A stretch of DNA of 64,000 nucleotides from Candidatus Dependentiae bacterium (GTDB lineage Bacteria; Babelota; Babeliae; Babelales; JACPOV01), in NCBI GenBank assembly GCA_016191325.1, contig JACPOV010000008.1, forward strand, positions 1,098,351 through 1,162,350. The letters run 5' to 3'. Positions 54,024-63,924 of the stretch are shown here, piece after piece. Within the stretch, counting starts at the first letter, position 1, and each line of letters starts with the position of its first letter. The position numbers and the translations under genes are program-made. Below the pieces are notes generated by a model, which saw nothing but the letters and a program-made list of their open reading frames with translations, did not search any database and was not told the DNA's origin.

Positions 54024-56750
54024 ATGAATAAGTATATTGTTTTTTTAGCGTTATCTACTTTCGTGCTTACGGGTACGATTTTCTCCGCTGAGCAAAAAAC
54101 TCCGGCAAAAAAGCTTAATGGAAAAAATGAAGTTGCTGCGGCTCCGGTTTCCCCCGATCAACCGACAAACCCACCAATTGAAAATAGCGATATTCATAAT
54201 ACTCCTGTATTTGATCAAGATCCCCGTTTTGAGCAAGTTTGCCTTATAAATGAGGGCGATCAAAGTGAGCGGCTTGTGATTGATAAAGATGAGGCGAAGG
54301 AAACAGCCATTATTGGTGCGTTAGCCCGCCCGATAACCGCAACCGACGATCCTAAAGAAGCAATCGAAATAAATTTTGATAACACTGATCTCCAGAATGT
54401 TTTATTGTGGGTTTCTGATGTGTTCCAAGTTAATTTTCTAGCTGATGATGCAATTAATCCGCAGCCAGCAAACGCAAGAATAGTGAGTGGTAATAAAATT
54501 ACGTTTAAAACGCAAAAGCCGCTCACAAGAAGGCAAGTATGGGATCTGTTTATCACCTTTCTCGATCTTTTTGGTTTGAGCATTGTTAAAGGCCCGACGC
54601 CGAATCTTTATAAGGTTGTTTCAACCGATCCTAAGGCAGTTCGTTCTGCGGCTCGTTCAACACTTACTTCTTTTTTAAACGTTCATTGGTCTTGCTTGCC
54701 AAATAGTGATGAACGGATTCGCTATATTTATTTTATTCGTAACAGTACGCTAGCAACGCTTCAAGGAATCGTAGATGCGTTTAGAAGTAATACAGGAACC
54801 GTAAATCCATTGCCCGATCTCAATGCGTTCGTTTTAACCGATAAGGGAACAAACGTTCGTTCTGTGATGCAAATTGTTGAGGAACTTGATAGTACAAGTT
54901 CTCCTGAAGCGCTTTCTGTTCTTAAACTAGAACATGCGGATGCTGAAGAAGTAAAAGCTTTTTACGATAAATTGACTCAAGCTGAAGATCCTCGCGGGCT
55001 TGCAGCGCGCATTTTAGGAGCAAAAAAAGCACCATCATCTATCTATTTTCCAGATAATACTCGCGTATTTGCAGAACGCCGTACCAATACACTGATTATT
55101 TTAGGAACGCAGGAAGGTATTCGTAAAGTTGAAGATTTTATTATTAACTATGTTGATACCGAAATAAAAGTCCCTTATTCGCCGTTGTATGTTTATGAAC
55201 TGCAATATACAAAAGCAGAAGACGTGGCGGCTATTTTAACTGCGGTTACTAAATTTGCTCCGGATTCTCCAGCTTCGCAAAGCGGGGGTGTGCGAGATGG
55301 TGATAAATATCTGCGACCGATGACATTTCAAGCAGAACCATCTGGCAACAGATTGCTGATTAGTGCAGAAAAAGAAGATTATTTAAAAGTGCTTGATATC
55401 ATAAAAAAAATAGATGTTAAGCAGCCGCAAATTGCGCTAGAAGTTTTAGTGGTTAACGTTATTGCAAACGACGATCGCGCAATCGGCGTTCAGATTAGAA
55501 ATAAGGGCCAAGATGTATTTGGGCATGGGATCAATGCACAAACTTCTGGCTTGCCGCTGGGTGGAGGATCGTTTTCTTCACCGGTCGTTGATCCAAATAG
55601 TGGAAGTTTGCTTGCCAATCTCATCTCCCTTGCTCAAGGCCAAACGGTCGGCGCGACGTTGATATCGATCTCAAATAAGTTTAATAGTGTTTGGGCTCTC
55701 TTTAAATTACTTGAAACGCAAGTGCATCTTAACGTTATCTCTAATCCATTTTTGGTGACGGTGAATAACTATGCTGCGCAAGTTTCATTGGGCGAAACAC
55801 GCCGTGTAATAACTGGTCAGGTGCAATCGCAGGTTAATACCGAAACGCAAGGTGATGTAACTGCCAATTTAACTGTAAATATTACGCCGCTTATTAATAG
55901 CACCGGAAATATTAACCTACAAATTAACATCAGCGTTGATTCGTTTACCGATACGAACAATCCTTCAAGTGCAACGCGCGATACGAAAACAATAAAAACC
56001 AACGCGAATGTAGGAAACGGAGAAGTTCTTGCAATTGGCGGATTGCTGCGATCAACCGAAACTGATATAACTAATAAAGTACCCATTCTTGGCGATATTC
56101 CTTTACTTGGCTGGCTCTTTAAGAACAAGGAAAAAACAAAAAGTAAGGATAATTTATTAGTATTTATTTCGCCACGCATTATAGAACCAAAATTAGAAGG
56201 CGGCATCGGTTCTTATTCCCAAGATAAAGCTGATCACAGCAAAGTGATTATGACCGAAATGCGCCATCCGGCTGAGCGACGCGATATTGTTCATCGCTGG
56301 TTTTTTCATGATCGTCCCGACGAAAATACGGAAGTGGTCGACAACTATATTGCTGGTAAAAATCAAGAGCAATGGTGCAATCCAGATTGCATGAACCCTT
56401 ATTATGATCGAGTGCGTGTTGTTGGGGTGGGTGATTTACCGCCCGGTGTGCGTGAACGACTTGCGCCAGGAATTGTCAGTGAAGATGTAACATTGGAGCA
56501 AGAGCGCACCGAATTTGTTACCGCGACTCCTAAAAAACAAACTGCTGAAAAACCGGTAAACGCGCATTTGAAAACCGTTAATGCCAAAGAAGTTGTAACT
56601 TCAGAAAAAAAACAATTGGTGGCTCAAGCGCCGCGCACAAAAAATGTACCCGCTCGCCAAGAGAATAAAGTTGCTTCTGTAAAAAAATCTGTCAAAAAGC
56701 GAGGATCGATTATGAGCTCGTTACCTGAAGGTAAGGAGGCAGTAGCATGA
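54024..56750 (+). CDS. Secretin, GspD/PilQ-like (first copy)
   Basis: 908 residues with a signal peptide (1-22). N-terminal N0 domain ('IEINFDNTDLQNVLLWVSDV'), N1-N3 repeats with 'VLKLEHADAEEVKAFYDKL' and 'VYELQYTKAEDVAAILTAV', then the secretin channel domain with 'PQIALEVLVVNVIANDDRAI', 'PFLVTVNNYAAQVSLGETR' and the end motif 'VPILGDIPLLGWLFKN'. It forms the outer-membrane pore of a type II secretion or type IV pilus machine. An unusual 170-residue C-terminal extension (Lys/Ala/Thr-rich, with a 'WCNPDCMNPYYD' pair of cysteines) follows. Its stop overlaps the next start (ATGA). Confidence 0.88.
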   Translation: MNKYIVFLALSTFVLTGTIFSAEQKTPAKKLNGKNEVAAAPVSPDQPTNPPIENSDIHNTPVFDQDPRFEQVCLINEGDQSERLVIDKDEAKETAIIGALARPITATDDPKEAIEINFDNTDLQNVLLWVSDVFQVNFLADDAINPQPANARIVSGNKITFKTQKPLTRRQVWDLFITFLDLFGLSIVKGPTPNLYKVVSTDPKAVRSAARSTLTSFLNVHWSCLPNSDERIRYIYFIRNSTLATLQGIVDAFRSNTGTVNPLPDLNAFVLTDKGTNVRSVMQIVEELDSTSSPEALSVLKLEHADAEEVKAFYDKLTQAEDPRGLAARILGAKKAPSSIYFPDNTRVFAERRTNTLIILGTQEGIRKVEDFIINYVDTEIKVPYSPLYVYELQYTKAEDVAAILTAVTKFAPDSPASQSGGVRDGDKYLRPMTFQAEPSGNRLLISAEKEDYLKVLDIIKKIDVKQPQIALEVLVVNVIANDDRAIGVQIRNKGQDVFGHGINAQTSGLPLGGGSFSSPVVDPNSGSLLANLISLAQGQTVGATLISISNKFNSVWALFKLLETQVHLNVISNPFLVTVNNYAAQVSLGETRRVITGQVQSQVNTETQGDVTANLTVNITPLINSTGNINLQINISVDSFTDTNNPSSATRDTKTIKTNANVGNGEVLAIGGLLRSTETDITNKVPILGDIPLLGWLFKNKEKTKSKDNLLVFISPRIIEPKLEGGIGSYSQDKADHSKVIMTEMRHPAERRDIVHRWFFHDRPDENTEVVDNYIAGKNQEQWCNPDCMNPYYDRVRVVGVGDLPPGVRERLAPGIVSEDVTLEQERTEFVTATPKKQTAEKPVNAHLKTVNAKEVVTSEKKQLVAQAPRTKNVPARQENKVASVKKSVKKRGSIMSSLPEGKEAVA

Positions 56751-58357
56751 TCGATATTTTTATTCCAAGAAAAATCGGATCTTATTTTGTTCTCCCTCAG
56801 CGCATCCTTGGCGTTGATATTAATAAGCGATTTGTGCATGCAGCTCAACTATCGTGCGCGGGAAATCGCATCGTTATTGAAAAGTTAATGCAGGAGCCGA
56901 TCGAGACAGATCAAAGCGTGGATTATCCACAGCGCGTTGCGTCGGCAATTAAAAGAATTATAAAACGAGCTGATCGCTATGATGCTATTAGAACACCACT
57001 TAGCAGTACCGGGATTGTTTTCAAGCAATTGACGTTACCGTTCACTGATTATGAAAAAATTAAAATGGTAGTGCCCTATGAAATTGAATCATCGCTTCCA
57101 TTTTCACTTGCGGATGCAATAGTTGATGTTATAGTTATCGCAACGGATGAAGAAAAAAAGAGCTCTACGGTGCTCGTTGCCGCTACTCAAAAAGCGCTTG
57201 TGCAGGAAACTCTTTCTTATTTTCAATTAGCGGGCGTTGAGCCGCAGGCGGTGACCGTCGATGTTTTTGATATTTATGGGCTCTATATGATGATGCCATC
57301 ACTTTCAAATCTTTCGGGAAGTGTTGTGCTTATCGATGTGGGCCAGTATATGACGCGCATCATGCTTATTATTGATCGCCAACTAAAACTTATTCGTACC
57401 GTGCCAAAAGGTGTTGTGACGATTGCGCGATCTATGGCAAATTTGCTCAACATTTCGCCAACGCAGGCTTTAGAAGAGCTTCTGCGATTTGGATTTGAAA
57501 AACATGATGGAGCGGAATATTATCAGTCGGTTACTTCTGGATCGGCGGATTTTTGGCAAACCGTTCAGTTTACGCTGCAATCATTCAGCTCTCAAATTTC
57601 TTCTGGTCAGATAGATCATATTATCTTAATGGGATCTGGATGCGAAATTGCAGGTATGCGTCAATATGCAGCAAATTTCCTCAAACACGATGTAACTATT
57701 TTTGATCCGCATGCATTATTGAATAATAAAGCAATTACGATCAAGCAAGGGCAACGAATTGAGCAAGATGCGGTACATAGTTTAGCAGCGGCGCTACCAA
57801 GCCCTATAACGAGCGATATTAATTTGCGCCAAGCAGAACTTGCGCCTTCAACTGCAAATTTATTTCTCCAACAATTCCTCACTGCTGCGATTTTAGCATT
57901 TTCAATTCTTGCGGGATTGATTGGTTATTCGTGGTGGCAAACTTCGTCCGCCGCAAAAAAAGTAAAAAGCAGCGAACGTGAAGTTGTTCGTGCACTGCAG
58001 GATTTACAGCTTACCGATGCAATGGACTTGCAACGAGCTGAAAGTGAAGCTGCTGAAAAAGTGCAGCGCGAAGAAGAACTATGGTTTGCATTCTCTCGGC
58101 AAACACGATTTTCATTCCTTAAAGCGTTACAAGAATTGAGCAGCGCAATTGATCGCGATGCGATCGGATTGAAGTTGCGCAAATTAGTAATTACCCCAAA
58201 CGCCTTACTTTTTGAGGGTGAGGTAAAAGATTTTAATGCGCTTAAAGTGCTTGAGCGTGAATTGCGCGAATCGAATCTCTTCATTATTGTTCCGACGATG
58301 CAAGAGTTAAAAATTAATGAAAAGTTCTTCTTCAAAAAGAATGGGACTGAACAATGA
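56747..58357 (+). CDS. PilM/GspL-like assembly protein fused to a PilN-like segment
   Basis: 536 residues. Residues 1-370 match the actin-like PilM/GspL fold: 'RILGVDINKRFVHAAQL', 'VPYEIESSLPF', 'VVLIDVGQYMTRIMLI' and 'HIILMGSGCEIAGM'. Then a single membrane helix (about 376-396, 'FLTAAILAFSILAGLIGYSW') and a PilN-like periplasmic domain with a coiled coil follow. PilM and PilN are usually separate in pili, while GspL joins them, so this protein is GspL-like in layout. Overlaps both neighbours by four bases. Confidence 0.82.
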   Translation: MIDIFIPRKIGSYFVLPQRILGVDINKRFVHAAQLSCAGNRIVIEKLMQEPIETDQSVDYPQRVASAIKRIIKRADRYDAIRTPLSSTGIVFKQLTLPFTDYEKIKMVVPYEIESSLPFSLADAIVDVIVIATDEEKKSSTVLVAATQKALVQETLSYFQLAGVEPQAVTVDVFDIYGLYMMMPSLSNLSGSVVLIDVGQYMTRIMLIIDRQLKLIRTVPKGVVTIARSMANLLNISPTQALEELLRFGFEKHDGAEYYQSVTSGSADFWQTVQFTLQSFSSQISSGQIDHIILMGSGCEIAGMRQYAANFLKHDVTIFDPHALLNNKAITIKQGQRIEQDAVHSLAAALPSPITSDINLRQAELAPSTANLFLQQFLTAAILAFSILAGLIGYSWWQTSSAAKKVKSSEREVVRALQDLQLTDAMDLQRAESEAAEKVQREEELWFAFSRQTRFSFLKALQELSSAIDRDAIGLKLRKLVITPNALLFEGEVKDFNALKVLERELRESNLFIIVPTMQELKINEKFFFKKNGTEQ

Positions 58358-58938
58358 TGGAATTTTTTAAACGTTTACAAATTACCATCGATTCAATAGA
58401 CGAAAAACAGTTCCGCTATTATGTACTTGCTGCATTTGGCGTTATTTTTTTAATAGCAGGAATTATTGTTTATCGCTATTATTCAACGCTTGGTACCCTG
58501 CGAAAAAAAACAATCGAAATTAATCGCAAACGTGAGCAAGTAAGTGAACTGCTCGGGCGTTACGAAATGGTTAAAAAACAACAAGCCGAAGTTGATGCGA
58601 TTTTGGCAAAAGATAAAGATTTCAAAATTGGTGGCTATTTTAATGATCTCGTTTTGAAATTTGGACTTGCTTCAAATAAGACACGCGAACCTGAAACATC
58701 GCGCGAGACGCTGGATAATGGATACACTGAAGTAAAATTGTATGCAAGTTTTACCAATATGACGACCAAACAAGTTGCAGAACTTCTTGATGCAATTGAG
58801 CAAACCGATCGTGTATACACTAAAGAAGTTGAGATGTATAAGCAGACTGGAAATGGTAATGGACAAACAATTAACGTTAATTTACTAATCGCAACTATCG
58901 AACCGAAAGCGGAAGAGATTTCTGCTGTAGCGGAGTAA
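58354..58938 (+). CDS. PilO/GspM-like assembly protein
   Basis: 194 residues: one membrane helix near 24-44 ('YVLAAFGVIFLIAGIIVYRY'), a coiled coil ('RKKTIEINRKREQVSELLGR') and a small ferredoxin-like periplasmic domain ('VKLYASFTNMTTKQVAELLD'). This is the PilO/GspM plan, the partner of PilN/GspL in the inner-membrane platform. Assignment rests on layout and on position between the GspL-like and secretin genes. Six bases separate it from the second secretin. Confidence 0.75.
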   Translation: MMEFFKRLQITIDSIDEKQFRYYVLAAFGVIFLIAGIIVYRYYSTLGTLRKKTIEINRKREQVSELLGRYEMVKKQQAEVDAILAKDKDFKIGGYFNDLVLKFGLASNKTREPETSRETLDNGYTEVKLYASFTNMTTKQVAELLDAIEQTDRVYTKEVEMYKQTGNGNGQTINVNLLIATIEPKAEEISAVAE

Positions 58939-58944
58939 AAAGCA

Positions 58945-61377
58945 ATGGCACAATTAAAATACGATAGATTACGTACACTCGTTATTGGTGTCTGTTTACT
59001 TGCAACGCCAACATATTCATTGTTGGTAGGCGATGAACCACAACCGCAAGAGAGCCGAACAAAACGTTCTAATAAAGCCAAGAAAAAAATTTTGTTCGAT
59101 TACAATGGAAAACCGCTTGTCGATATTATAAATGAACTTGCTGCGCTCAAAGAATTAAATATTATTTTTCCTCAGGGCGCGCTTGCAATAACAACTAAAG
59201 TAACCTATCGCCTACCAGATAAAATAACGGTTGATCAAGCGTGGCAACAAGTTATCACATTGCTTGATCTTGCAGGATATACAATTCATCCTGAAGGTGA
59301 TTTTTTAGAAATCGTTCGTGTAACAGACAACCCTAATATTATTCGTGAACCATTTACTCTGTATGTTGATCGGCCGCTCGAGGAACTTCCTAATTCTGAA
59401 GAAATTATTCGCGCTCTTTTTTACTTAAGCAATTTAAGCGTGAAAGTAACCGGCGCAGATATGACCAAAGTATTGCAAGATATGCTTTCGCCAAATGCAG
59501 ATATTCGCCTTGATGCAAAAACTAATTCGATTCTGCTTACCGATAAATCGGTGAATATAAAAGGCGTAATGAAAATTATTCAAGAATTGGATCAAGGCGG
59601 ATTGCGCGATACGATCGAAATTCTACCGCTCTACTATGTGAGCGCACAAGTTCTTGACGATCTCTTTAATAAGCAGCTTTTTGTGCCTCAGCAACAAAAT
59701 GGGCAGCAGCAGCAAGCTCCTCAAGCTTCTTATTTTCCCCGCAATACCAAGGTGTTGGCACTTGAGCGCACCAATTCGCTCGTTATGATGGGAACTCCTT
59801 CAGCGATCGGTTTAGTAAAAGATTTTATTATTAAATATATCGATCGTCCGCTTGAATCTGGCGAATCGATCTTGCATCTTTATGATTTGCAATATTTGAA
59901 CGCAACAAATTTCGCGCCGGTTTTGCAACAATTAGTTACTCCTTCACAAGCTACAGGATCGCAAACAACGGGGAAGGTAACCGGCCCGCGCCAATATTTT
60001 AAAGATGTTATTATCCAAGCAGAAATTACGCGCAAAACTGAACAAGTGCAGCCAACTCAGCCAGGTGGAACTCCCGCTGGTGCATCGTCGCCAACAACTG
60101 AAGGCACACAATTAGGCGGTAACCGTTTGATTATTGCAGCACGAAAAAAAGATTGGGTGCGTATTAAAAAGTTGATAGAAGATTTAGATAAACCGCAGCC
60201 GCAAGTTGCGCTGGAAGTTCTTTTGGTAGATTTGACTCTTTTAAATGATAAAATTTTAGGTGCACAGATTCGCGATAAAGCTGGATTTCAAAATAGCACT
60301 TCGCGAAAACTTAATTTCCAAAGTGCTCAATTAGCGGCGCCTGTTTTACCGCAAGCTCTTACTACGGATCCAATTAGTGGGTTGCCGGTATTACCGGGTA
60401 ACGCTCTCATGGCAAATCTGTTGCAACTGATTACCGATCCGACAACCGGCGTTAACGGTAATATTGCGTCTAACGCGGCGCCTGGTTCACTTATCATTTC
60501 GTTAAATGATAAAAAATCTGGCGGCGTTTGGGCAGTTTTTCAACTTCTTAATCAATATGCAAATACGACGATTCTTGCACAGCCTTTCTTGGTGACCATG
60601 AATCATCAGCAAGCGACCGTGACGATTCAGCAGGAACGACTTTTGGTTGGTGATGCGGACACTGCAAATACTGCCGTTGCGCTCCGTTTTGAAACGGTGA
60701 CGGCAGGTTTAACAGTTGATATTTTGCCGCATATTAGTTTGACCGGAAATGTTAACTTGCAAATTACGGTGAATTTGAACGAATTCGTTTCAAATTCGAG
60801 CAATAATCGCATTACGCGTGTTGTGCAATCATGCGCAAACGTTGGGAGCGGCGAAGTTTTAGCGATTGGTGGGCTCATAAAAAATCAGACAAATATTTCT
60901 ACAAATCAGGTTCCACTTCTTGGCAGCATTCCCATAGTTGGTTGGTTTTTCAAAAATGAAGAAAAGACGACTCAGCGAAATAATCTTGTTATTTTTATTT
61001 CTCCAGTTATCATTGAGCCTCGCTTAAAAGGCGGGATCAACGAATTCACCACGCAAAAATTGGAATTCACAAAAAATGAAATCAATGAAGGTTTATGTTT
61101 CGAGAATCTTCGTGATCCAATAACGCGTTGGTTCTTCCAGCCCGATCGCGGACTTGGTGCGCATACCATTGAAGGTTATAAATATCATTCATTGCGAAAG
61201 CTTGATGGTCTCAATCCATTAGCACCAACCCAAGAACCGATCTTTACAGAAGCAACAGGAACTGCTGGAGGGGATGAAGATGAGGTTGCTTTTGAGCAAG
61301 AAAGTAGCAAGCTTAAAAAATTAGTAAGCAATGAAAAAAATCCGCTTTCTCATTCAAGCATGGAAAGAGCAAGTTGA
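58945..61377 (+). CDS. Secretin, GspD/PilQ-like (second copy)
   Basis: 810 residues with a signal-like N-terminus ('TLVIGVCLLATPTYSLL'). N0-N3 region with 'KILFDYNGKPLVDIINELAA' and 'ILHLYDLQYLNATNFAPVL', secretin domain with 'PQVALEVLLVDLTLLNDKIL', 'PFLVTMNHQQATVTIQQERL' and 'VPLLGSIPIVGWFFKNEEK'. It is a clear paralogue of the first secretin but much diverged, with Gln-rich loops of its own. Both share the end-domain motif Trp-Phe-Phe followed by Asp/Arg ('RWFFHDR' and 'RWFFQPDR'). Convergent with enolase; the last 28 bases overlap its 3' end. Confidence 0.88.
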   Translation: MAQLKYDRLRTLVIGVCLLATPTYSLLVGDEPQPQESRTKRSNKAKKKILFDYNGKPLVDIINELAALKELNIIFPQGALAITTKVTYRLPDKITVDQAWQQVITLLDLAGYTIHPEGDFLEIVRVTDNPNIIREPFTLYVDRPLEELPNSEEIIRALFYLSNLSVKVTGADMTKVLQDMLSPNADIRLDAKTNSILLTDKSVNIKGVMKIIQELDQGGLRDTIEILPLYYVSAQVLDDLFNKQLFVPQQQNGQQQQAPQASYFPRNTKVLALERTNSLVMMGTPSAIGLVKDFIIKYIDRPLESGESILHLYDLQYLNATNFAPVLQQLVTPSQATGSQTTGKVTGPRQYFKDVIIQAEITRKTEQVQPTQPGGTPAGASSPTTEGTQLGGNRLIIAARKKDWVRIKKLIEDLDKPQPQVALEVLLVDLTLLNDKILGAQIRDKAGFQNSTSRKLNFQSAQLAAPVLPQALTTDPISGLPVLPGNALMANLLQLITDPTTGVNGNIASNAAPGSLIISLNDKKSGGVWAVFQLLNQYANTTILAQPFLVTMNHQQATVTIQQERLLVGDADTANTAVALRFETVTAGLTVDILPHISLTGNVNLQITVNLNEFVSNSSNNRITRVVQSCANVGSGEVLAIGGLIKNQTNISTNQVPLLGSIPIVGWFFKNEEKTTQRNNLVIFISPVIIEPRLKGGINEFTTQKLEFTKNEINEGLCFENLRDPITRWFFQPDRGLGAHTIEGYKYHSLRKLDGLNPLAPTQEPIFTEATGTAGGDEDEVAFEQESSKLKKLVSNEKNPLSHSSMERAS

Positions 61378-62597
61378 TCTTCAATGCTTAAAAGGCGATT
61401 GTATTTTGCTAAACGCTCGCCGCGCACGCATCCGCCAGCTTTAATTTGGCCTGCGCTTGTACCAACTGCTAAATCTGCAATGAACGTATCGTTAGTTTCT
61501 CCTGAGCGATGCGAAACAATGACATTGAATCCATATTCTTGGCAGAGTTGAATCGCCTGGAGCGTTTCAGTTACCGTACCAATTTGATTTGGTTTTATTA
61601 TTGCTGCAGTTGCTGCGTGATTTTCAATACCGTGCCAAATGCGTGCAGGATCCGTTGCAAAAAGATCATCGCCAGCAATTTGTGTTTGTTCTCCAAGCAC
61701 TTCCACGAGCGTTGCCCAGCCGGACCAATCATCTTGATCAAGAGGATCTTCAAGAGAATAAATAGGATATTCTTCGACCATACCTGCATACCATTCAATT
61801 AAATCGTTGCTGGTATATTTTTTTCTTCCGATTGTATAGGTATGATTTTTCGGGTTGAAAAATTGTGATGCGGCGCAATCGAGAGCAATCTTGAAAAGTT
61901 GTTCTCCCTCAAATTCTTCTATTGCTTGCACAATCAAATCGAGCGCTTCATAATCGTTTGCAACAAGAGGTGCAAATGCACCTTCATCACTCGTTGATGG
62001 CACTTCGCCTTCGGCAATAATGATCTCTTTGAGCACATTATGAAATGAGATTGCATGCTCAATCGCTTCGCGAAATGATTGGGTTCCAACAGGTAAAATT
62101 AAAAATTCCTGGATGCGTAATTTGTTATCCGCATGCGCGCCGCCGCTGATCATATTAAATAAAGGAAAGGGAAGCGTAACGGTTTCTGCTCCGCAAAGAT
62201 TTGCGATCAGTTCGTACGGTTCTTGTTGGCATAAAAATGCTTGAGCGCGCAATATTGCAATACTTGCTGAAAGCATCGCGTTTGCGCCAAGTTTGCTTTT
62301 ATTTTCGGTGCCATCAAGGCTTATCATTAATTGATCAAGTTCAATTACATTCGGCTCGAGCCCGATAATTGCATCCGATATTTTATTTTCTAAAATTTCG
62401 ATCGCTTTTCTAACGCCGTTTCCTGCCAAGCGATCTCCGCCATCACGCATTTCAAATGCTTCGTATCGGCTGCGCGATAATCCTTCAGGAACTGAGGAAT
62501 AAAATGACGAGCCATCCTCCAAAAAAAGTTGGCATTCAATTGTGGGAACGCCGCGTGAGTCGAAGATTTCTCGACCTTTTAATTTAATAATTTTCAT
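61350..62597 (-). CDS. eno: Enolase, divergent
   Basis: Glycolytic 2-phosphoglycerate dehydratase, 415 residues. Conserved: 'GREIFDSRGVPTIE', 'SGGAHADNKLRIQEFLI', 'YPIYSLEDPLDQDDW', 'QIAGDDLF', 'IIKPNQIGTVTE', 'SHRSGETNDTFIADLAVG' and 'RGERLAKYN', so the Mg ligands and catalytic Lys are present. Unusual: the mobile loop, normally 'SGASTG', reads 'EGLSRS', and 'GDEGGFAP' reads 'SDEGAFAP'. These are close to the active site and could alter activity. Overlaps the second secretin by 28 bases at the 3' end. Confidence 0.93.
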   Translation of the reverse strand: MKIIKLKGREIFDSRGVPTIECQLFLEDGSSFYSSVPEGLSRSRYEAFEMRDGGDRLAGNGVRKAIEILENKISDAIIGLEPNVIELDQLMISLDGTENKSKLGANAMLSASIAILRAQAFLCQQEPYELIANLCGAETVTLPFPLFNMISGGAHADNKLRIQEFLILPVGTQSFREAIEHAISFHNVLKEIIIAEGEVPSTSDEGAFAPLVANDYEALDLIVQAIEEFEGEQLFKIALDCAASQFFNPKNHTYTIGRKKYTSNDLIEWYAGMVEEYPIYSLEDPLDQDDWSGWATLVEVLGEQTQIAGDDLFATDPARIWHGIENHAATAAIIKPNQIGTVTETLQAIQLCQEYGFNVIVSHRSGETNDTFIADLAVGTSAGQIKAGGCVRGERLAKYNRLLSIEDQLALSMLE

Positions 62598-62776
62598 GTT
62601 TCACCATCCTTTTTTGATCTTGAGCATACCGTATTGCCAAGTATTGCTGCTAGTGAATGAGCCTCAAAAGAAAAAAAGGTACTAATTTCAGGCATATTAT
62701 TAAAAAAATAGATAACTTGATTGCGTAAATCTAGTTTGTTATCTTATAACTAAAAAAAATGAGAAGGATCTTTTTT

Positions 62777-63256
62777 ATGACAGTTCACGTCAATATCGGA
62801 ATTCCAGAAAAAAATCGCGCCGCAGTATGCAAGTTTCTGCAAGTACTGCTTTCTAACGAGTTTTTACTTTACACCAAAACGCTCAATTATCATTGGAACG
62901 TCGAGGGGCGCCAGTTTCATGATTTTCACGAATTTTTCAAAGAACAATATGAGCAAATGCTTGATATTGTGGATGAAGTAGCTGAGCGGATCAGAAAATT
63001 GGGCCATAAATCATACGGCACAATGGGACAGTTCTTAAAAGTAACAACGTTAGAAGAACACCATGCGGATAAAATGAGCGATCTAGAAATGATTAAAGAT
63101 CTACTGCACGCTCACGAAGCAATTATTCAAGAATTGCGCAAAGATCAAGATAAGGCAATGGAACTTGGGGATCAAGGTACCAATAATTTTTTAATCAGTA
63201 TGATCGAATCGCATGAGAAAATGGCATGGATGCTTCGCGCGCATTTGGTAAAATAA
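62777..63256 (+). CDS. Dps/ferritin-like DNA-protection protein
   Basis: The ATG at 62777 follows AGAAGGA; a second ATG at 62759 overlaps that site, so I reject it. 159 residues. Dps oxidises and stores iron and protects DNA. The ferroxidase residues keep the Dps spacing: His39, His51, Glu55, Asp66 and Glu70, inside 'YHWNVEGRQFHDFHEFFKEQ'. No DNA-binding Lys-rich N-terminus is visible. Ends at the 63282 terminator. Confidence 0.92.
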   Translation: MTVHVNIGIPEKNRAAVCKFLQVLLSNEFLLYTKTLNYHWNVEGRQFHDFHEFFKEQYEQMLDIVDEVAERIRKLGHKSYGTMGQFLKVTTLEEHHADKMSDLEMIKDLLHAHEAIIQELRKDQDKAMELGDQGTNNFLISMIESHEKMAWMLRAHLVK

Positions 63257-63281
63257 TTTTTCTAACATGCATAAAATATAG

Positions 63282-63308
63282 AAAAGCGCGCTAATTTGCG
63301 CGCTTTTT
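63282..63308 (+). terminator. Intrinsic terminator of dps
   Basis: Ten-base stem AAAAGCGCGC/GCGCGCTTTT with a six-base loop, followed by U. Confidence 0.88.
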
Positions 63309-63360
63309 CATTTTGTGCTAAACTTACTTTCGTTCTGTGCATCATTTTAGAAAGGGACTT

Positions 63361-63804
63361 ATGAAATATGCTTCAGCACGAGCTTCAATTTTTTTACTTT
63401 TATCCATCTTGTCATTTGGTCATGATGCGAAAGCAATGACTCAGCAATTTTCAAGATTTTATCGTAATACTTTTTACAATAGAATTGAGGGTGATCATAT
63501 TCGTGCCTTAGTTCAGACGAATGTTGGACACAGCGTCCGCATAGGAAAAAAACGTTTCTTTAAAAAAAGAGGTTTTGGTCCAGGTGGGCAAGCTGTCCTA
63601 TTTGATCCAGAGTTATCGAGGTTCAATCGGGCTGTTTATTTGTGCCTTAATCACAGAAAAACGAAAACCGGCAAGTGGGACATTCGTGTTAAGGAACAAC
63701 TCTATGAACGCCCGAATAATATTCATGTGCAATCTGTTCTTTCGAATGAATCTCCTTTTGGAATTATCAAAGCAACCACACAGCCAGAAACTTCTTTAGA
63801 TTAA
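63361..63804 (+). CDS. Exported basic protein of unknown function
   Basis: The ATG at 63361 has AAAGGGA eight bases upstream; an in-frame ATG at 63337 lacks a site. 147 residues. Signal peptide 1-24 ('HDAKAMTQQ', Met at +1). The mature part is basic ('IGKKRFFKKRGFGPGGQ') and contains aromatic strands, with no known domain. It may be a small host-directed or envelope protein, from export alone. Confidence 0.6.
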   Translation: MKYASARASIFLLLSILSFGHDAKAMTQQFSRFYRNTFYNRIEGDHIRALVQTNVGHSVRIGKKRFFKKRGFGPGGQAVLFDPELSRFNRAVYLCLNHRKTKTGKWDIRVKEQLYERPNNIHVQSVLSNESPFGIIKATTQPETSLD

Positions 63805-63924
63805 TCGAGTAATCAATTAATCATCAAAACTGTTTTTTTTGCAGTTTCTTCAATTGATTATTAAATAATAGCATTGCTTGTTCCTAATTGTTTATTCTGA
63901 AAATGAGCAAGAAAGGGATGGGCG

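Noticed and set aside
63810-63870. Imperfect inverted repeat after the 63361 gene that might be a terminator.
   Set aside because: The arms contain several mismatches and the U run sits in the loop rather than after the stem.
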